Positions 33,850 to 42,461 of a DNA stretch of 64,000 nt are shown here, in pieces. The stretch covers positions 20,415 to 84,414 of the forward strand of contig JBEBHJ010000006.1 in the NCBI GenBank assembly GCA_040081075.1, written 5' to 3'. A program made the position numbers and the translations under genes. Every line of letters starts with the position of its first letter. The stretch's first letter is position 1. The stretch comes from JANJUB01 sp040081075. Lineage in GTDB: Bacteria; Armatimonadota; Fimbriimonadia; Fimbriimonadales; Fimbriimonadaceae. The notes under the pieces were generated by a model that was not told where the DNA came from, ran no database searches, and was given only the letters and a program-made list of their open reading frames with translations.

Positions 33850-35783
33850 TCAAGTGGCTCCAAATAAGATTCTGCTGTCCGGATCGTTTCTGCGAACCAC
33901 CCACCGTCCGGGCACAATACTGAAAACCACCAAGCCGAAGGCCGGAGGTTTGAGGCGGCAAGGCCAGCTGAGGCAACGACGGCACGCCGAATTAGCTTCA
34001 TGCGCTTGAGCTCAGCTTCCAATTCAATCTCCCTTCGCCTTTGATGGTCTTTGAGCACGCTGGGTTCTCGAGCTACGTCTCGCTGCCGAGACATGAGGTG
34101 GCGGATTTCATTTTCAGTCGCCGCCTGCGAGTGAACGGTTTTTTCAACTTCGAGCGTAAGTCGCTTGCGCTCAGCCCAATCTTGATCCGAAGCGTCTTTG
34201 TCAAAGATCGCCGCCCGCCAATGCTGCCCCTTTTGCTCTTCGGCCAAGACTCGAGCCTGGCGCACGGCTCGCAAATCGTTGTAAAGAGCCCGGCGCTTCG
34301 ATCGCAAGCACTCAATGGTTCTGTCCAAGTCCGCGAGGCGGTCATGAATTTGCTCGTATTCTTGGCTCAAGCACTTCCAGCTTTGACCCGAGTGATCCCT
34401 CAAGAAAGCGATCAAGTCAATCGGCCGGCGACATGCTGCAAGCTTGGTAAGCAGGCTGGCCTGCTCCGTTTGCACCTCCCGCCACCTCGATGCAAAACTG
34501 GGAGTGCATATTTCTTCGGCACCAAACGGGCCTTGAAGTGGCTCGGGAAGCTTAAGCCAAGTCCGACACTCGGCAAGAGCATCCCAAACGGCGTATCGGA
34601 TTCGCAAGATGGGGTTGAACCGCAGCCTATGTCCAGCTTTTGCGAGTTCCTGATGGAACACTCGAGACCGCTTGACGTAGCTGCTCGCTCCCTCGTGGAA
34701 GACGAACACGAACTCGCGGGAGAGCATCCCGATGAGAGTTACAGCCTTCCCGATCAGCGTGCAATCGGGTCCGAATTTGGATTCAATCGCGGCAGCAAAC
34801 TCTCCTACACTGTTGACGGGCTGTTTGAGCGAAATGAATAATGGAGTCGGCGTCATCACGACTATGCCGCGATTTGCTACTCGAACCGTTCCTCGTCCGT
34901 GCCCGGGAACAACGAGTTCGAAAGGGATTGCCCCTGACATGAATCGGTCAAGCTGATAAATTTCAGACCCCGCCACCGCATGGTCGTAAGCTCGCCGCGC
35001 GATATCGCGCGTTTCCGGATTCAGAAACATCTCAACAAGGTCAAATCTGGGTGAGGACGATGTTTGTTTGTTGAACTTGAGCAACTCGGTGGTTCTGGTT
35101 GCCGCAATTGCAACTTCCTCGCCAGATACGAACGCATAAATTTGCGGAACAAGTCGTTCATACAAATCGGCAAGCGTTGCAGCTTTGTTGGCCGCCTCGT
35201 CGAAGTAAGTGAGCAACGTATCGCCCCGAGATCTGGCCACTACGCGGTCCGGCTCGCTGATACAGTCGAGGGTTGACTCTATAGCCCATTCAAAGGCCGC
35301 CCGGAGAGGAACGCGCACTGACTCTAGGTCGAGCTCAGCGGTTATGGGAACTTGATCGCTCAGGGCAACGAGGCCGCGCCACCCAAAGGCTTCAGTTTCA
35401 TGATCAAGGATGTTCGGCCGACCCTTGAGAACCTTTTCCATACGCAGGCCATGTTGCAGGAACATTTCCCGTGTCACAACCGTTTCCGAACCAAACAAGG
35501 CAGAGAATTCTGCGGCCGCGCTCCAAAGCCCTTTGGTCGTTGTATCGTTGTGGGCGACGAGCTTAAACCCGCTTCCTTTGTTGCCGGGAAGCTTGGCAAA
35601 ATAGTCGGTGTCATGGATTCCGGCTAAAAATTTTCGGTTTGAGAGCGCGGCCACCCCTGCCTTCATCGGCTCATCCCAAAAGATCGTTTGCCCAAGCGCC
35701 AACAAAGGAGCGTTCGGAGCAACGCGATCCAACTCCGCTAGGGAACCAACGATATCCTTACAAACAGTCTCCAAAACTCGCAT
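33846..35783 (-). CDS. Large protein of unknown function, coupled to dapF
   Basis: 645 residues, cytoplasmic, no recognised family. Residues 1-220 are mixed with a region GFKLVAHNDTTTKGLWSAAAEF; residues 220-370 contain the segment SFASRWREVQTEQA; residues about 440-590 form a long charged coiled coil (IHDRLADLDRTIECLRSKRRAL, then ELEAELKRMKLIRR). The last 50 residues carry RPSAWWFSVLCPDGGWF. The gene begins after a divergent pair and ends in a GTGA overlap with dapF, which ties its production to cell-wall precursor synthesis. A role in the cell envelope or cell division is conceivable, but nothing in the sequence proves it. Confidence 0.65.
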   Translation of the reverse strand: MRVLETVCKDIVGSLAELDRVAPNAPLLALGQTIFWDEPMKAGVAALSNRKFLAGIHDTDYFAKLPGNKGSGFKLVAHNDTTTKGLWSAAAEFSALFGSETVVTREMFLQHGLRMEKVLKGRPNILDHETEAFGWRGLVALSDQVPITAELDLESVRVPLRAAFEWAIESTLDCISEPDRVVARSRGDTLLTYFDEAANKAATLADLYERLVPQIYAFVSGEEVAIAATRTTELLKFNKQTSSSPRFDLVEMFLNPETRDIARRAYDHAVAGSEIYQLDRFMSGAIPFELVVPGHGRGTVRVANRGIVVMTPTPLFISLKQPVNSVGEFAAAIESKFGPDCTLIGKAVTLIGMLSREFVFVFHEGASSYVKRSRVFHQELAKAGHRLRFNPILRIRYAVWDALAECRTWLKLPEPLQGPFGAEEICTPSFASRWREVQTEQASLLTKLAACRRPIDLIAFLRDHSGQSWKCLSQEYEQIHDRLADLDRTIECLRSKRRALYNDLRAVRQARVLAEEQKGQHWRAAIFDKDASDQDWAERKRLTLEVEKTVHSQAATENEIRHLMSRQRDVAREPSVLKDHQRRREIELEAELKRMKLIRRAVVASAGLAASNLRPSAWWFSVLCPDGGWFAETIRTAESYLEPLE

Positions 35784-35861
35784 TCAATTTTACGCCGCAA
35801 CCGGCGTGAAGTTGACACTGTTTGCGTTTTTTCTTACTTCGCTATACGCTAAACTCCGAAC

Positions 35862-37169
35862 GTGGCAGGCCGAAAGGTTCGTTATCGCGCTCGATGGTTC
35901 TTCTGTAGTCTTCCTGTTGTGGCGGCATTGGGAGGTTACGTGTTGGAAAGGGCTTCCGTGGGTAGCGCTGAACGGGCGATAAGGTCTGAATTGAAAAAGT
36001 TGCGCTCATTTGGCATTGCCACGACGCCGGATGAGATGCCTAAGCCGGGTCCTGATTCCCAAAACGCGGCCTTAATCTACCAAACCGCGATACGGCTAAA
36101 GGCGGCGATCAAGTTTCCAAGGCCAATGCTCATCAGTGACTCGCACCTGCAAGCGAAGTTGGACGCCTATGTAAAATCAAATCAGCCGGTGATGGATTTG
36201 GTCAGGAAGGCTTCTGCCCTCCCGGACTGTAATTTCAACCGCGATTGGTCACTTGGCCCCCGGCTTGCTCATTTCGAGTTCCCTGCGTTGCGCGAGTTTA
36301 CGAAGTTAGCGGTGCTCATAGCCGAACGGGAGGCACACGCGGGACGATTCGGGGAAGCCTTCGCCTGGCTTGAAGTTGGACGAAAGATCAGCGTTCACGT
36401 TCGCGAACCCTCCTTGATCGCATACTCCGCAAGCATTTCGTGCGAGCTCACAGTCTTGCGCGAGCTGCAAAGGGAGATAAGGGAGTATTGTTCGTATCCA
36501 CAGTTCGTAAAACTTTCACGCCAGTTCTGCGAGACGTTCCCGGCATTGCCTTATCTGCGCAACGCGCTTTCCGAAGGAGTCCTCTCCGTGCGGATCGCCA
36601 TGGCTGATATTGGATCGGGCAGAGTAAAGGCCGAGGAAATTATCGACCCTGGCCACAGCTCGGAAGACTTGACTACACCGGACGGGCGGCTCCTTTTTGC
36701 TCTGCGTGTCCCCTCCGTCCGGCTGAGATTAGAGCAAAACCACTTGACAACCTACCGAAGGGCGGTTGAGGCTATTCCGGCTGACCCAAAAGACCTGCTC
36801 ACGACAATAAAGGCGACTCAAGCCCTCGACGAAATCAAGCCGGATCGTTTTGGCGTAGGAGATTTGGCGGGGATATTTTTGCCATGGTTTGAGCCATCTG
36901 CCAGATCATTGGTCAGCCTTGCGGCGACTAGAAACTTAACGAGGCAAGGACTTGACGTCTACGTGATCAAGGCCAAAACTGGGTCTTTTCCGAAAGAAAT
37001 TGATAAGACCAGGGCCCTGGGCGATGGACCCCTTTATCGGGAAGTCACTGACGTACAAACTCGTTTCGGATGGCTTCATCCTCTACAGTTGCGGCCCCAA
37101 TACCATCGACGAAGGCGGCCCCCAACCGCGATTGGGAACCAAGGGCGTTCCGCCCAAACCTTCCGATGA
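35862..37169 (+). CDS. Membrane-anchored pseudopilin-tail family protein A, frameshifted near the end
   Basis: 435 residues in the reading frame from GTG at 35862. It has an N-terminal arginine-rich segment and one membrane helix, then ERAIRSELKKLRSFGIATTPDEMPKPGPDSQNAALIYQ, a helical middle and TRQGLDVYVIKAKTGSFPKEID. Two paralogs follow (38220 and 39613). In them the end reads DPFTKKPFIYK and DGFGLYSIGS. Here the frame is lost at 37012-37014 (a GGG), after which the matching end continues one frame over as PWAMDPFIGK, SDGFILYSCG, up to the stop at 37201-37203. One extra G explains it. Either a recent mutation or a sequencing error; function unknown. Confidence 0.75.
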   Translation: MAGRKVRYRARWFFCSLPVVAALGGYVLERASVGSAERAIRSELKKLRSFGIATTPDEMPKPGPDSQNAALIYQTAIRLKAAIKFPRPMLISDSHLQAKLDAYVKSNQPVMDLVRKASALPDCNFNRDWSLGPRLAHFEFPALREFTKLAVLIAEREAHAGRFGEAFAWLEVGRKISVHVREPSLIAYSASISCELTVLRELQREIREYCSYPQFVKLSRQFCETFPALPYLRNALSEGVLSVRIAMADIGSGRVKAEEIIDPGHSSEDLTTPDGRLLFALRVPSVRLRLEQNHLTTYRRAVEAIPADPKDLLTTIKATQALDEIKPDRFGVGDLAGIFLPWFEPSARSLVSLAATRNLTRQGLDVYVIKAKTGSFPKEIDKTRALGDGPLYREVTDVQTRFGWLHPLQLRPQYHRRRRPPTAIGNQGRSAQTFR

Positions 37170-37203
37170 CATCGAGTTCTTCAAGCCTCATCCAGGTTGG
37201 TAG
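37015..37203 (+). pseudogene. Displaced C-terminal tail of protein A (other reading frame)
   Basis: 62 codons that read PWAMDPFIGKSLTYK ... DGFILYSCGPNTIDEGG ... DDIEFFKPHPGW. These match the last 60 residues of both paralogs at 39410-39600 and 40670-40840. They belong to the same gene and are shifted by one base relative to the frame ending at 37169. Confidence 0.75.
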
Positions 37204-37218
37204 CGAGTATCAGCAAGA

Positions 37219-38127
37219 TTAGCCCCCTTTGATCGGCTTCCCTTGTCGGGGCAGCTTTAGCTTCAATAGCTTTTGAAGCGACTTCCACTCTTCCGGCGAA
37301 ACAAATTTGGCGTGAGTATCCGCGAAGGAAACCAGATACCGACCATCGGGATAGGGAATCGGCTCATAAAACAGTGGAGTCGCCGCAGGGTCCTCGATGG
37401 CAGTTGATGCCACCCCTGCTAAGCTCATGTTAAATCGGAAAGTGCCGCTGCCTTTGGGGTTGAGCGTCTTGAACAGGTCCTTGTTCTTCGTGTAAGGTTC
37501 GAGCACCCGATGAGCTCCTGCCGAGCTTTGAACCCAAGGCAAAACATCATCTGAATCCGCTAAGTAAATCGCCATCGCCGTTGAAATCTGCTTTGCGTTT
37601 GAAAGAGCTTGTGTGGCGGTTGAACTTGAAAATGTCGGGGTGCCCTTCTGGCCAAACTCATTGAGGGTGTTCACGAACTTTTCCTTGGTCAAGTCTGGAA
37701 AGGGCTGGATGGAGCCGATTTGATCTGCCTTCATGAGCTTTAGCTTAAGCATCGCCTCCGGCAGGGGTTGGCCTTGAACGACCCACTTGATCATTTCGTT
37801 CGTGGGTTGGAAAACGTAGGTCACTAGGAACTTCTGCCCATAAAGCTCAACAAGCTGGCTGTTTGTCCAGGACACACTGACCATTTCAAAGAGTTGGGCG
37901 ATGCGCTGATCGTCGCTTCGAATCCCTAATGAAGCGAACTGATAAGAATCGTTCGAATACAGGTCGCCGAAGATGGAACTACTCTGCTCCTTTATCTTGA
38001 CCGGGATGAACTGTCCATCCAATGCTTGGGGAGCAATTTTCATGGGCAGATTTGTCCCCGGAAAGTTTTCTTGGCTTAACGCCGTGGCTGCCAGAACTGA
38101 AATTGCGAGAAGAAATGAGGTTCGCAT
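37219..38127 (-). CDS. Secreted protein with pseudopilin-like domain, no pilin helix
   Basis: 302 residues with a signal peptide (MRTSFLLAISVLAATALSQ). The C-terminal half has the features of a DUF1559 prepilin body: NAKQISTAMAIYLADSDD, then SFADTHAKFVSPEEW, comparable to the xDGHAKW motif of the prepilin at 61547 and to the gene at 2906. The pilin-type hydrophobic helix is absent, replaced by an ordinary signal peptide. It lies in opposite orientation between the first and second of the three paralogous genes. Function unknown; exported location is inferred. Confidence 0.6.
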   Translation of the reverse strand: MRTSFLLAISVLAATALSQENFPGTNLPMKIAPQALDGQFIPVKIKEQSSSIFGDLYSNDSYQFASLGIRSDDQRIAQLFEMVSVSWTNSQLVELYGQKFLVTYVFQPTNEMIKWVVQGQPLPEAMLKLKLMKADQIGSIQPFPDLTKEKFVNTLNEFGQKGTPTFSSSTATQALSNAKQISTAMAIYLADSDDVLPWVQSSAGAHRVLEPYTKNKDLFKTLNPKGSGTFRFNMSLAGVASTAIEDPAATPLFYEPIPYPDGRYLVSFADTHAKFVSPEEWKSLQKLLKLKLPRQGKPIKGG

Positions 38128-38219
38128 ACGTATCTGACGCCAACCAAAGACAATTTCGTGCTAAGTGTGTGGGTACGCACTCAAGTTTTTCTTACGAGCT
38201 CTTCAGCTAAACTGCTAGC

Positions 38220-39608
38220 ATGGCGAAGGGTAAACGGAGGTTTAAGTTCTGGCACTTTTTGGTCTGCGTTGTTTTGCTGGGGGCGGCCGGGGGAGGCGTT
38301 TTTGAATGGTTCTCGGTGCGCCAGGCGGAACGGGCCATTGCGGTCGAAGTCACGAAGCTCAGAGCCCTCGGAATTGCCACTTCTCCCGATGAAATGCCCA
38401 AGCCTGGGCCAGATGATCGCAACGCCGCCCTCATCTATCAGGAAGCGATTCGCCTCAGGAGGGCCCTGAACCTTAAGAAGCCCACCGAAACGAGCTTTGG
38501 AAAACCCGACTTGGACTATCCAACCAAGTTGGCCCTCTACATCAAAGAGTTTCAGCCTGTATTGGATTTGGTGAAACAGGCGGCGGCCTTGCCGGATTGC
38601 AGCTTCAGGCGCGATTGGTCCCAAGGCATGAATGTGCTCTTTCCTGAGTTCAGCGAGCTCAAGGAATTTGTTAAAGCGGCAATGGATAAGTCGAACGCAG
38701 AGGCCGATCGGGGCAACTTTACAGAATCCTTTGCGTGGTTGCGAGTTGGTCGTCAGATTGCCGCGCATGTCCGAGAACCAACCTTGATCAGTCACCTTGT
38801 TAGCGTTGCGGGTGAATCCATCGTTGATCGGGCGCTACAAACGCAAATGCGATCACACTACGCGAAACCGCAATTCCTAGAATTTGCTCGAAAGTTCTGC
38901 GAGGAATCCATTCCGCTGCCTTCGCCACGAGGGTCGTTCTCGGGCGAGGTGCTACTCGTTCGAACGAGCCTCGCTGATATTGCTTCGGGAAAAACAGCGA
39001 TCAAGGAATTGAGTGGAATGGTAACAGGGCAGTCAGATGGGGAAATGCCAAGCTTCGATAAGTTGACGATACAGGCCCTGCGCGTCCCTTCGGTTAGAAA
39101 GGAGGTGGAGAGGAAGTTGCTGGCGCGCTATCGCACGATGGTTGAGCAGATGCCAACGGATCCGACCCAATTCGAGGGATTGGAAACCGCAACCTTGGAC
39201 ATTGACAACGAAATCAGGCGGGATCAATCCACGTCGGGAAAGTTAGCAAGCTTTTTCACACCGATCTTCTCCTCTGCAGGCGTCACAACTGCCTCCATAG
39301 TGGCAAAGCGACGAATAACGCGACAAGGGCTTGAAATTTTTGCTTACAAGGTCAAAACGGGATTTTGGCCAAAGTCCATTGATGCCTCAAAGCCGTGGGC
39401 TATTGATCCATTCACAAAGAAACCGTTCATTTACAAGCTGATGCCGGACGGATTCGGCCTTTACAGTATCGGCTCAAACCGCCGGGATGACCAAGGCGCA
39501 CCCCAATATGAGTATCCCAAGGGCCGTCCGGGGCCGGTCGACGATATCGCCTTCTTTCGACCCCGAACGCCGCCTAAGCCTCACGTGGGAGTGAGGGCCG
39601 CACCATAG
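38220..39608 (+). CDS. Membrane-anchored pseudopilin-tail family protein B
   Basis: 462 residues. An N-terminal basic stretch (MAKGKRRFKFW) and one membrane helix (HFLVCVVLLGAAGGGVFEWF) are followed by ERAIAVEVTKLRALGIATSPDEMPKPGPDDRNAALIY, a helical middle of about 280 residues, and a C-terminal part with TRQGLEIFAYKVKTG, DPFTKKPFIYK, DGFGLYSIGSN and DDIAFFRP. The last part resembles the end of secreted pseudopilins. Protein A (35862) and protein C (39613) are clear paralogs; the A and B amino termini share SPDEMPKPGPD, so they are the closest pair. Four nt separate it from gene C, indicating one transcript. Function unknown. Confidence 0.75.
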   Translation: MAKGKRRFKFWHFLVCVVLLGAAGGGVFEWFSVRQAERAIAVEVTKLRALGIATSPDEMPKPGPDDRNAALIYQEAIRLRRALNLKKPTETSFGKPDLDYPTKLALYIKEFQPVLDLVKQAAALPDCSFRRDWSQGMNVLFPEFSELKEFVKAAMDKSNAEADRGNFTESFAWLRVGRQIAAHVREPTLISHLVSVAGESIVDRALQTQMRSHYAKPQFLEFARKFCEESIPLPSPRGSFSGEVLLVRTSLADIASGKTAIKELSGMVTGQSDGEMPSFDKLTIQALRVPSVRKEVERKLLARYRTMVEQMPTDPTQFEGLETATLDIDNEIRRDQSTSGKLASFFTPIFSSAGVTTASIVAKRRITRQGLEIFAYKVKTGFWPKSIDASKPWAIDPFTKKPFIYKLMPDGFGLYSIGSNRRDDQGAPQYEYPKGRPGPVDDIAFFRPRTPPKPHVGVRAAP

Positions 39609-39612
39609 GCGC

Positions 39613-40845
39613 ATGAAGAAAGCGCATCGGTGGAAGAAGTGGACTTTGCTCGTTGGAGTTTGTACCGCGGCGGCGGTGTTGGTAGGTATCGCTCTTGAAC
39701 TCAATCGCACACGAGCAGCCGAAAGAGAAATCGCGGTCGAAGTTGCCCGTATTCATGCGGCGGGGTTTCCTATGACACTAACCGAGTTGCAGCGCCCTGG
39801 ACAAGAAAACGCTGTAGCGATCTATCAGAGTGCGATGAGGTTGCGAAAGTTGGGAGCGGCTAGCTCGACCGTCTTGGCGGAGGTGACACGGGCCTCGAAG
39901 GTGCCCTATTGCCTCTACGAAGACCTTCATCGCGGTACGTTCCACGATTGGTATCTGCAGATGAAAGATCTGATGGAGTTGGTGTTGAAGACGGCGGATT
40001 TGAAGGCAAAATCGAACGACTTTCGGTCGGCATTCAACTGGCTCGAAGTTGCTCGAGCAATGGTAACGCATATGCGACAACCGATCGAAGTCGGCCTAGT
40101 TTACGGGCTCAACCTTGAAATGTCCTTACTTTTTGAGCTCCAGAAACAGACTCGCTCGTATTCCGGCAGACCTGAATTTGTGGACGGGGCAAGAAAGTTA
40201 CTTGGCGAAATCGGCGCCCCCCCTTCGCTCAAAGCGACGATTTCGGGGCAAATCATTTCAGCCCGTTGGTGGTTGCGAGAGTTTGATTCAGGGCGCGATC
40301 CCAATACTGTGATGCGCATGCTAAGCGATGATGAAAAAGGGTCGCTATTTGCGTTGAAGTTTGCTTCCGTACGCCGTAGAGTCGAACTCCGCCTTCTGAC
40401 TCGTTATCGTCGCTTAATCGACGAGCTCCCTTCAAACGCGTCGCAGCTTAACTCAACGCTGTCCGTGGCGAAGAAGATAAATCAGGAGTTTCATGATGAG
40501 TCCACGGTTGTAAATCGCCTGTCCTCGCTTTTTTGTGGAGCTGAAGATATTGTCGTAGAGGGAATCCTGCGGTTGGAAGCCATGCGAAGAGTAACCCGCA
40601 CGGGTTTGGAATTATTTGCTTATAGAGCCCAGACTGGGTCGTTTCCGAAATCGCTGGATACGATTAAGCCAGATGCTCTTGACCCTTTCACGGGTCAGCC
40701 GCTTCGATACTACGTCGTACCCGACGGAATTGACCTTTACAGCGTTGGAAGCGACCATTTGAGTCGTGTGGAATCTCGTAAGAACAGTTTGCGCGGCCGG
40801 GCAACGGGTGACGACATAAGCTTCTTCAGACCACATCCGCAATAA
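39613..40845 (+). CDS. Membrane-anchored pseudopilin-tail family protein C
   Basis: 410 residues. It has a basic N-terminus and one membrane helix (WTLLVGVCTAAAVLVGIALEL), then ERQIAVEV-like AEREIAVEVARIHAAGFPMT, a shorter middle, and the shared end TRTGLELFAYRAQTGSFPKSLD, DPFTGQPLRYY, DGIDLYSVGS and DDISFFRPHP. It is the most divergent of the three and lacks the PDEMPKPGPD segment. The gene begins 4 nt after gene B and ends 7 nt before the convergent PhyH gene. Function unknown. Confidence 0.75.
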   Translation: MKKAHRWKKWTLLVGVCTAAAVLVGIALELNRTRAAEREIAVEVARIHAAGFPMTLTELQRPGQENAVAIYQSAMRLRKLGAASSTVLAEVTRASKVPYCLYEDLHRGTFHDWYLQMKDLMELVLKTADLKAKSNDFRSAFNWLEVARAMVTHMRQPIEVGLVYGLNLEMSLLFELQKQTRSYSGRPEFVDGARKLLGEIGAPPSLKATISGQIISARWWLREFDSGRDPNTVMRMLSDDEKGSLFALKFASVRRRVELRLLTRYRRLIDELPSNASQLNSTLSVAKKINQEFHDESTVVNRLSSLFCGAEDIVVEGILRLEAMRRVTRTGLELFAYRAQTGSFPKSLDTIKPDALDPFTGQPLRYYVVPDGIDLYSVGSDHLSRVESRKNSLRGRATGDDISFFRPHPQ

Positions 40846-40852
40846 CACTCAA

Positions 40853-41512
40853 CTACGAGTATGCCCACTCCAACCCTTTGGGCAACTTTGCGGCGCAGAA
40901 CTCGATATGGATGACCCTTCGATGACACGGTGTGTCGGCCTTGCTTGAGGCATGAAACACGAGCGGCTTCATCAATAGAATATCACCGGCCTCGGCGGTG
41001 CACGTGACTTGATTCGCAATTTCCGCTTCGGTTGGAGCCTGCCGTAATCCTCCGAGATGGCTGCCGGGAATCGCGCGCAAAGGGCCATTGTTCATTTCAC
41101 AAGAATCTAAGTGGATTCGCATTGCCACGCCCGCCTCAAGCACCCAGGAAGGCGGCTGGCAATGAACAACCCCTTCTTTCTCTGACCAGAAGTCAAAACC
41201 TTCTGCTTCAATCCTTTGCCTTACCGCGATTTTCCTATCTTGGTGCCAGCCGAGGTTCCAGTTGGCGTTTGGACTTTTGTCGAAGAGGATGGCCCGAATC
41301 GGGATTGAGTCGGCCCCAATCGTTTGCTCGACCAAACTTTTCACGCGAGGATCGGCCGCAAGGTGGCGGCACTGAGAAATTTCGAGCAAATTTCGCGTGC
41401 CAGCGGCCCCGTCGAGGGGTGGGATCCAACCCAGCATCAGTTCCACTTCTTGGAGATTGAAGACGCTACGCGCCATTTCAAGTCCTGCGGCGTCAAAGTT
41501 TGTCAACTTCAC
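40853..41512 (-). CDS. Phytanoyl-CoA dioxygenase (PhyH) family protein
   Basis: 219 residues from a GTG at 41512 that overlaps the upstream stop as GTGA; an in-frame start at 41608 would lie deep inside the upstream gene. It is an Fe(II)/2-oxoglutarate oxygenase: WHQD near residue 90 gives the HxD iron ligands, VFHAS carries the distal histidine, and CHRRVIHIEFCA carries the arginine that binds 2-oxoglutarate. Substrates in this family range from fatty acyl-CoA to small metabolites, so the actual substrate is open. Co-translated with the phosphodiester glycosidase-like gene. Confidence 0.75.
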   Translation of the reverse strand: MKLTNFDAAGLEMARSVFNLQEVELMLGWIPPLDGAAGTRNLLEISQCRHLAADPRVKSLVEQTIGADSIPIRAILFDKSPNANWNLGWHQDRKIAVRQRIEAEGFDFWSEKEGVVHCQPPSWVLEAGVAMRIHLDSCEMNNGPLRAIPGSHLGGLRQAPTEAEIANQVTCTAEAGDILLMKPLVFHASSKADTPCHRRVIHIEFCAAKLPKGLEWAYS

Positions 41513-42414
41513 TCTTTCTCGATGATAGCCCAAGACATCAGTGTCCCTCCGCCCGAAACTGCACCCTTCAGGCCAGGTCCTAACATAACCGGTTTGTCTG
41601 AGGCCCACTTCGGCGGAACGAATCGGTAGTTGCTATCAGCTTGCAAATGCACAAGTTGAGCGACGCTTCCACCGTCACTATTTATGGCATAGTCGGCACC
41701 AAAGCTGACCCAGAAATCTTGCACTTGCTTGAGCGTCCAACCGCCGTCGCCCTCAGAAAGGTTGAACCGCAACGCTCGTTTACTTGCCCCTTCACTGTCG
41801 GGTTCGTTCACAAACAAGAGGTAGAAGTAGCGATTATCGCGCGACCACGCCATTGAGGTTCGAGAAGTTCTCAAGTCGTCCACGCCCTTGATCGCTTGGT
41901 CAGCCAAATCCAGCCTCTTCCCATCATGAACGAGGCATTGAGCGCCAACCGCACCAAACGTCATATTAGCTTCCATCTCGGCGATCTTTGGTCGTTTCAA
42001 GAGGATGAACTCTCCATTTTTGACACCAAATGCCCATCGAACCGAACCGTAGTTGTAGCGAGCCTTTCCGCGGATGACGTTCGGGCCAATGTGGGTGGCA
42101 AGGCCCTCAGGAGGACCACCGCGCGAGCGATCATAGCCGTGAAACAGGCCGTTCCAAACAGCAACAATGCGGCCACGCTCGCGCAGATGTAGGGCAACCC
42201 ATGCTGCGTTCCTATCGAAGAAATCGGTTTTGTTATCGAATGGGGCAGCGTCGTCCTCATCCTGATCGTACATTTCGAGCTTGAGCTTCGAATTTGTCTT
42301 GAAGTCATATCGGTAGAGTTCAAGCGAGGTTCCATCGCCCGTATCAGCACGAATCCACCGCGTTACGCCGGCGCCAACAGGTTCGGGCGAAACTGACGAC
42401 AACGGCCACCTCAC
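41509..42414 (-). CDS. Phosphodiester glycosidase (NAGPA-like) family protein
   Basis: 301 residues if translation starts at the GTG at 42414; a start at 42555 would overlap the divergent gene at 42462, so the shorter form is preferred. The family features are RTSRTSMAWSRDNRYFYLLF (the conserved RTA-type strand) and FGADYAINSDGGSVAQLV (the NLDGGGS motif of the catalytic site). The hallmark NGxFF appears as AVWNGLFHGY. In the family the enzyme hydrolyses a phosphodiester-linked sugar. No signal peptide is clear. Its stop overlaps the PhyH start as GTGA. The glycosidase assignment is moderately secure; the substrate is unknown. Confidence 0.65.
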   Translation of the reverse strand: MRWPLSSVSPEPVGAGVTRWIRADTGDGTSLELYRYDFKTNSKLKLEMYDQDEDDAAPFDNKTDFFDRNAAWVALHLRERGRIVAVWNGLFHGYDRSRGGPPEGLATHIGPNVIRGKARYNYGSVRWAFGVKNGEFILLKRPKIAEMEANMTFGAVGAQCLVHDGKRLDLADQAIKGVDDLRTSRTSMAWSRDNRYFYLLFVNEPDSEGASKRALRFNLSEGDGGWTLKQVQDFWVSFGADYAINSDGGSVAQLVHLQADSNYRFVPPKWASDKPVMLGPGLKGAVSGGGTLMSWAIIEKE

Positions 42415-42461
42415 TCTTTGAGTCTGTGGTGCCGCGATCCTGGATCGCGTATGCTTAGAGA

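Noticed and set aside
41512..41608. Longer start for the PhyH gene
   Set aside because: It would overlap 100 nt of the upstream gene; the GTG at 41512 forms a GTGA overlap and begins the family-like sequence.
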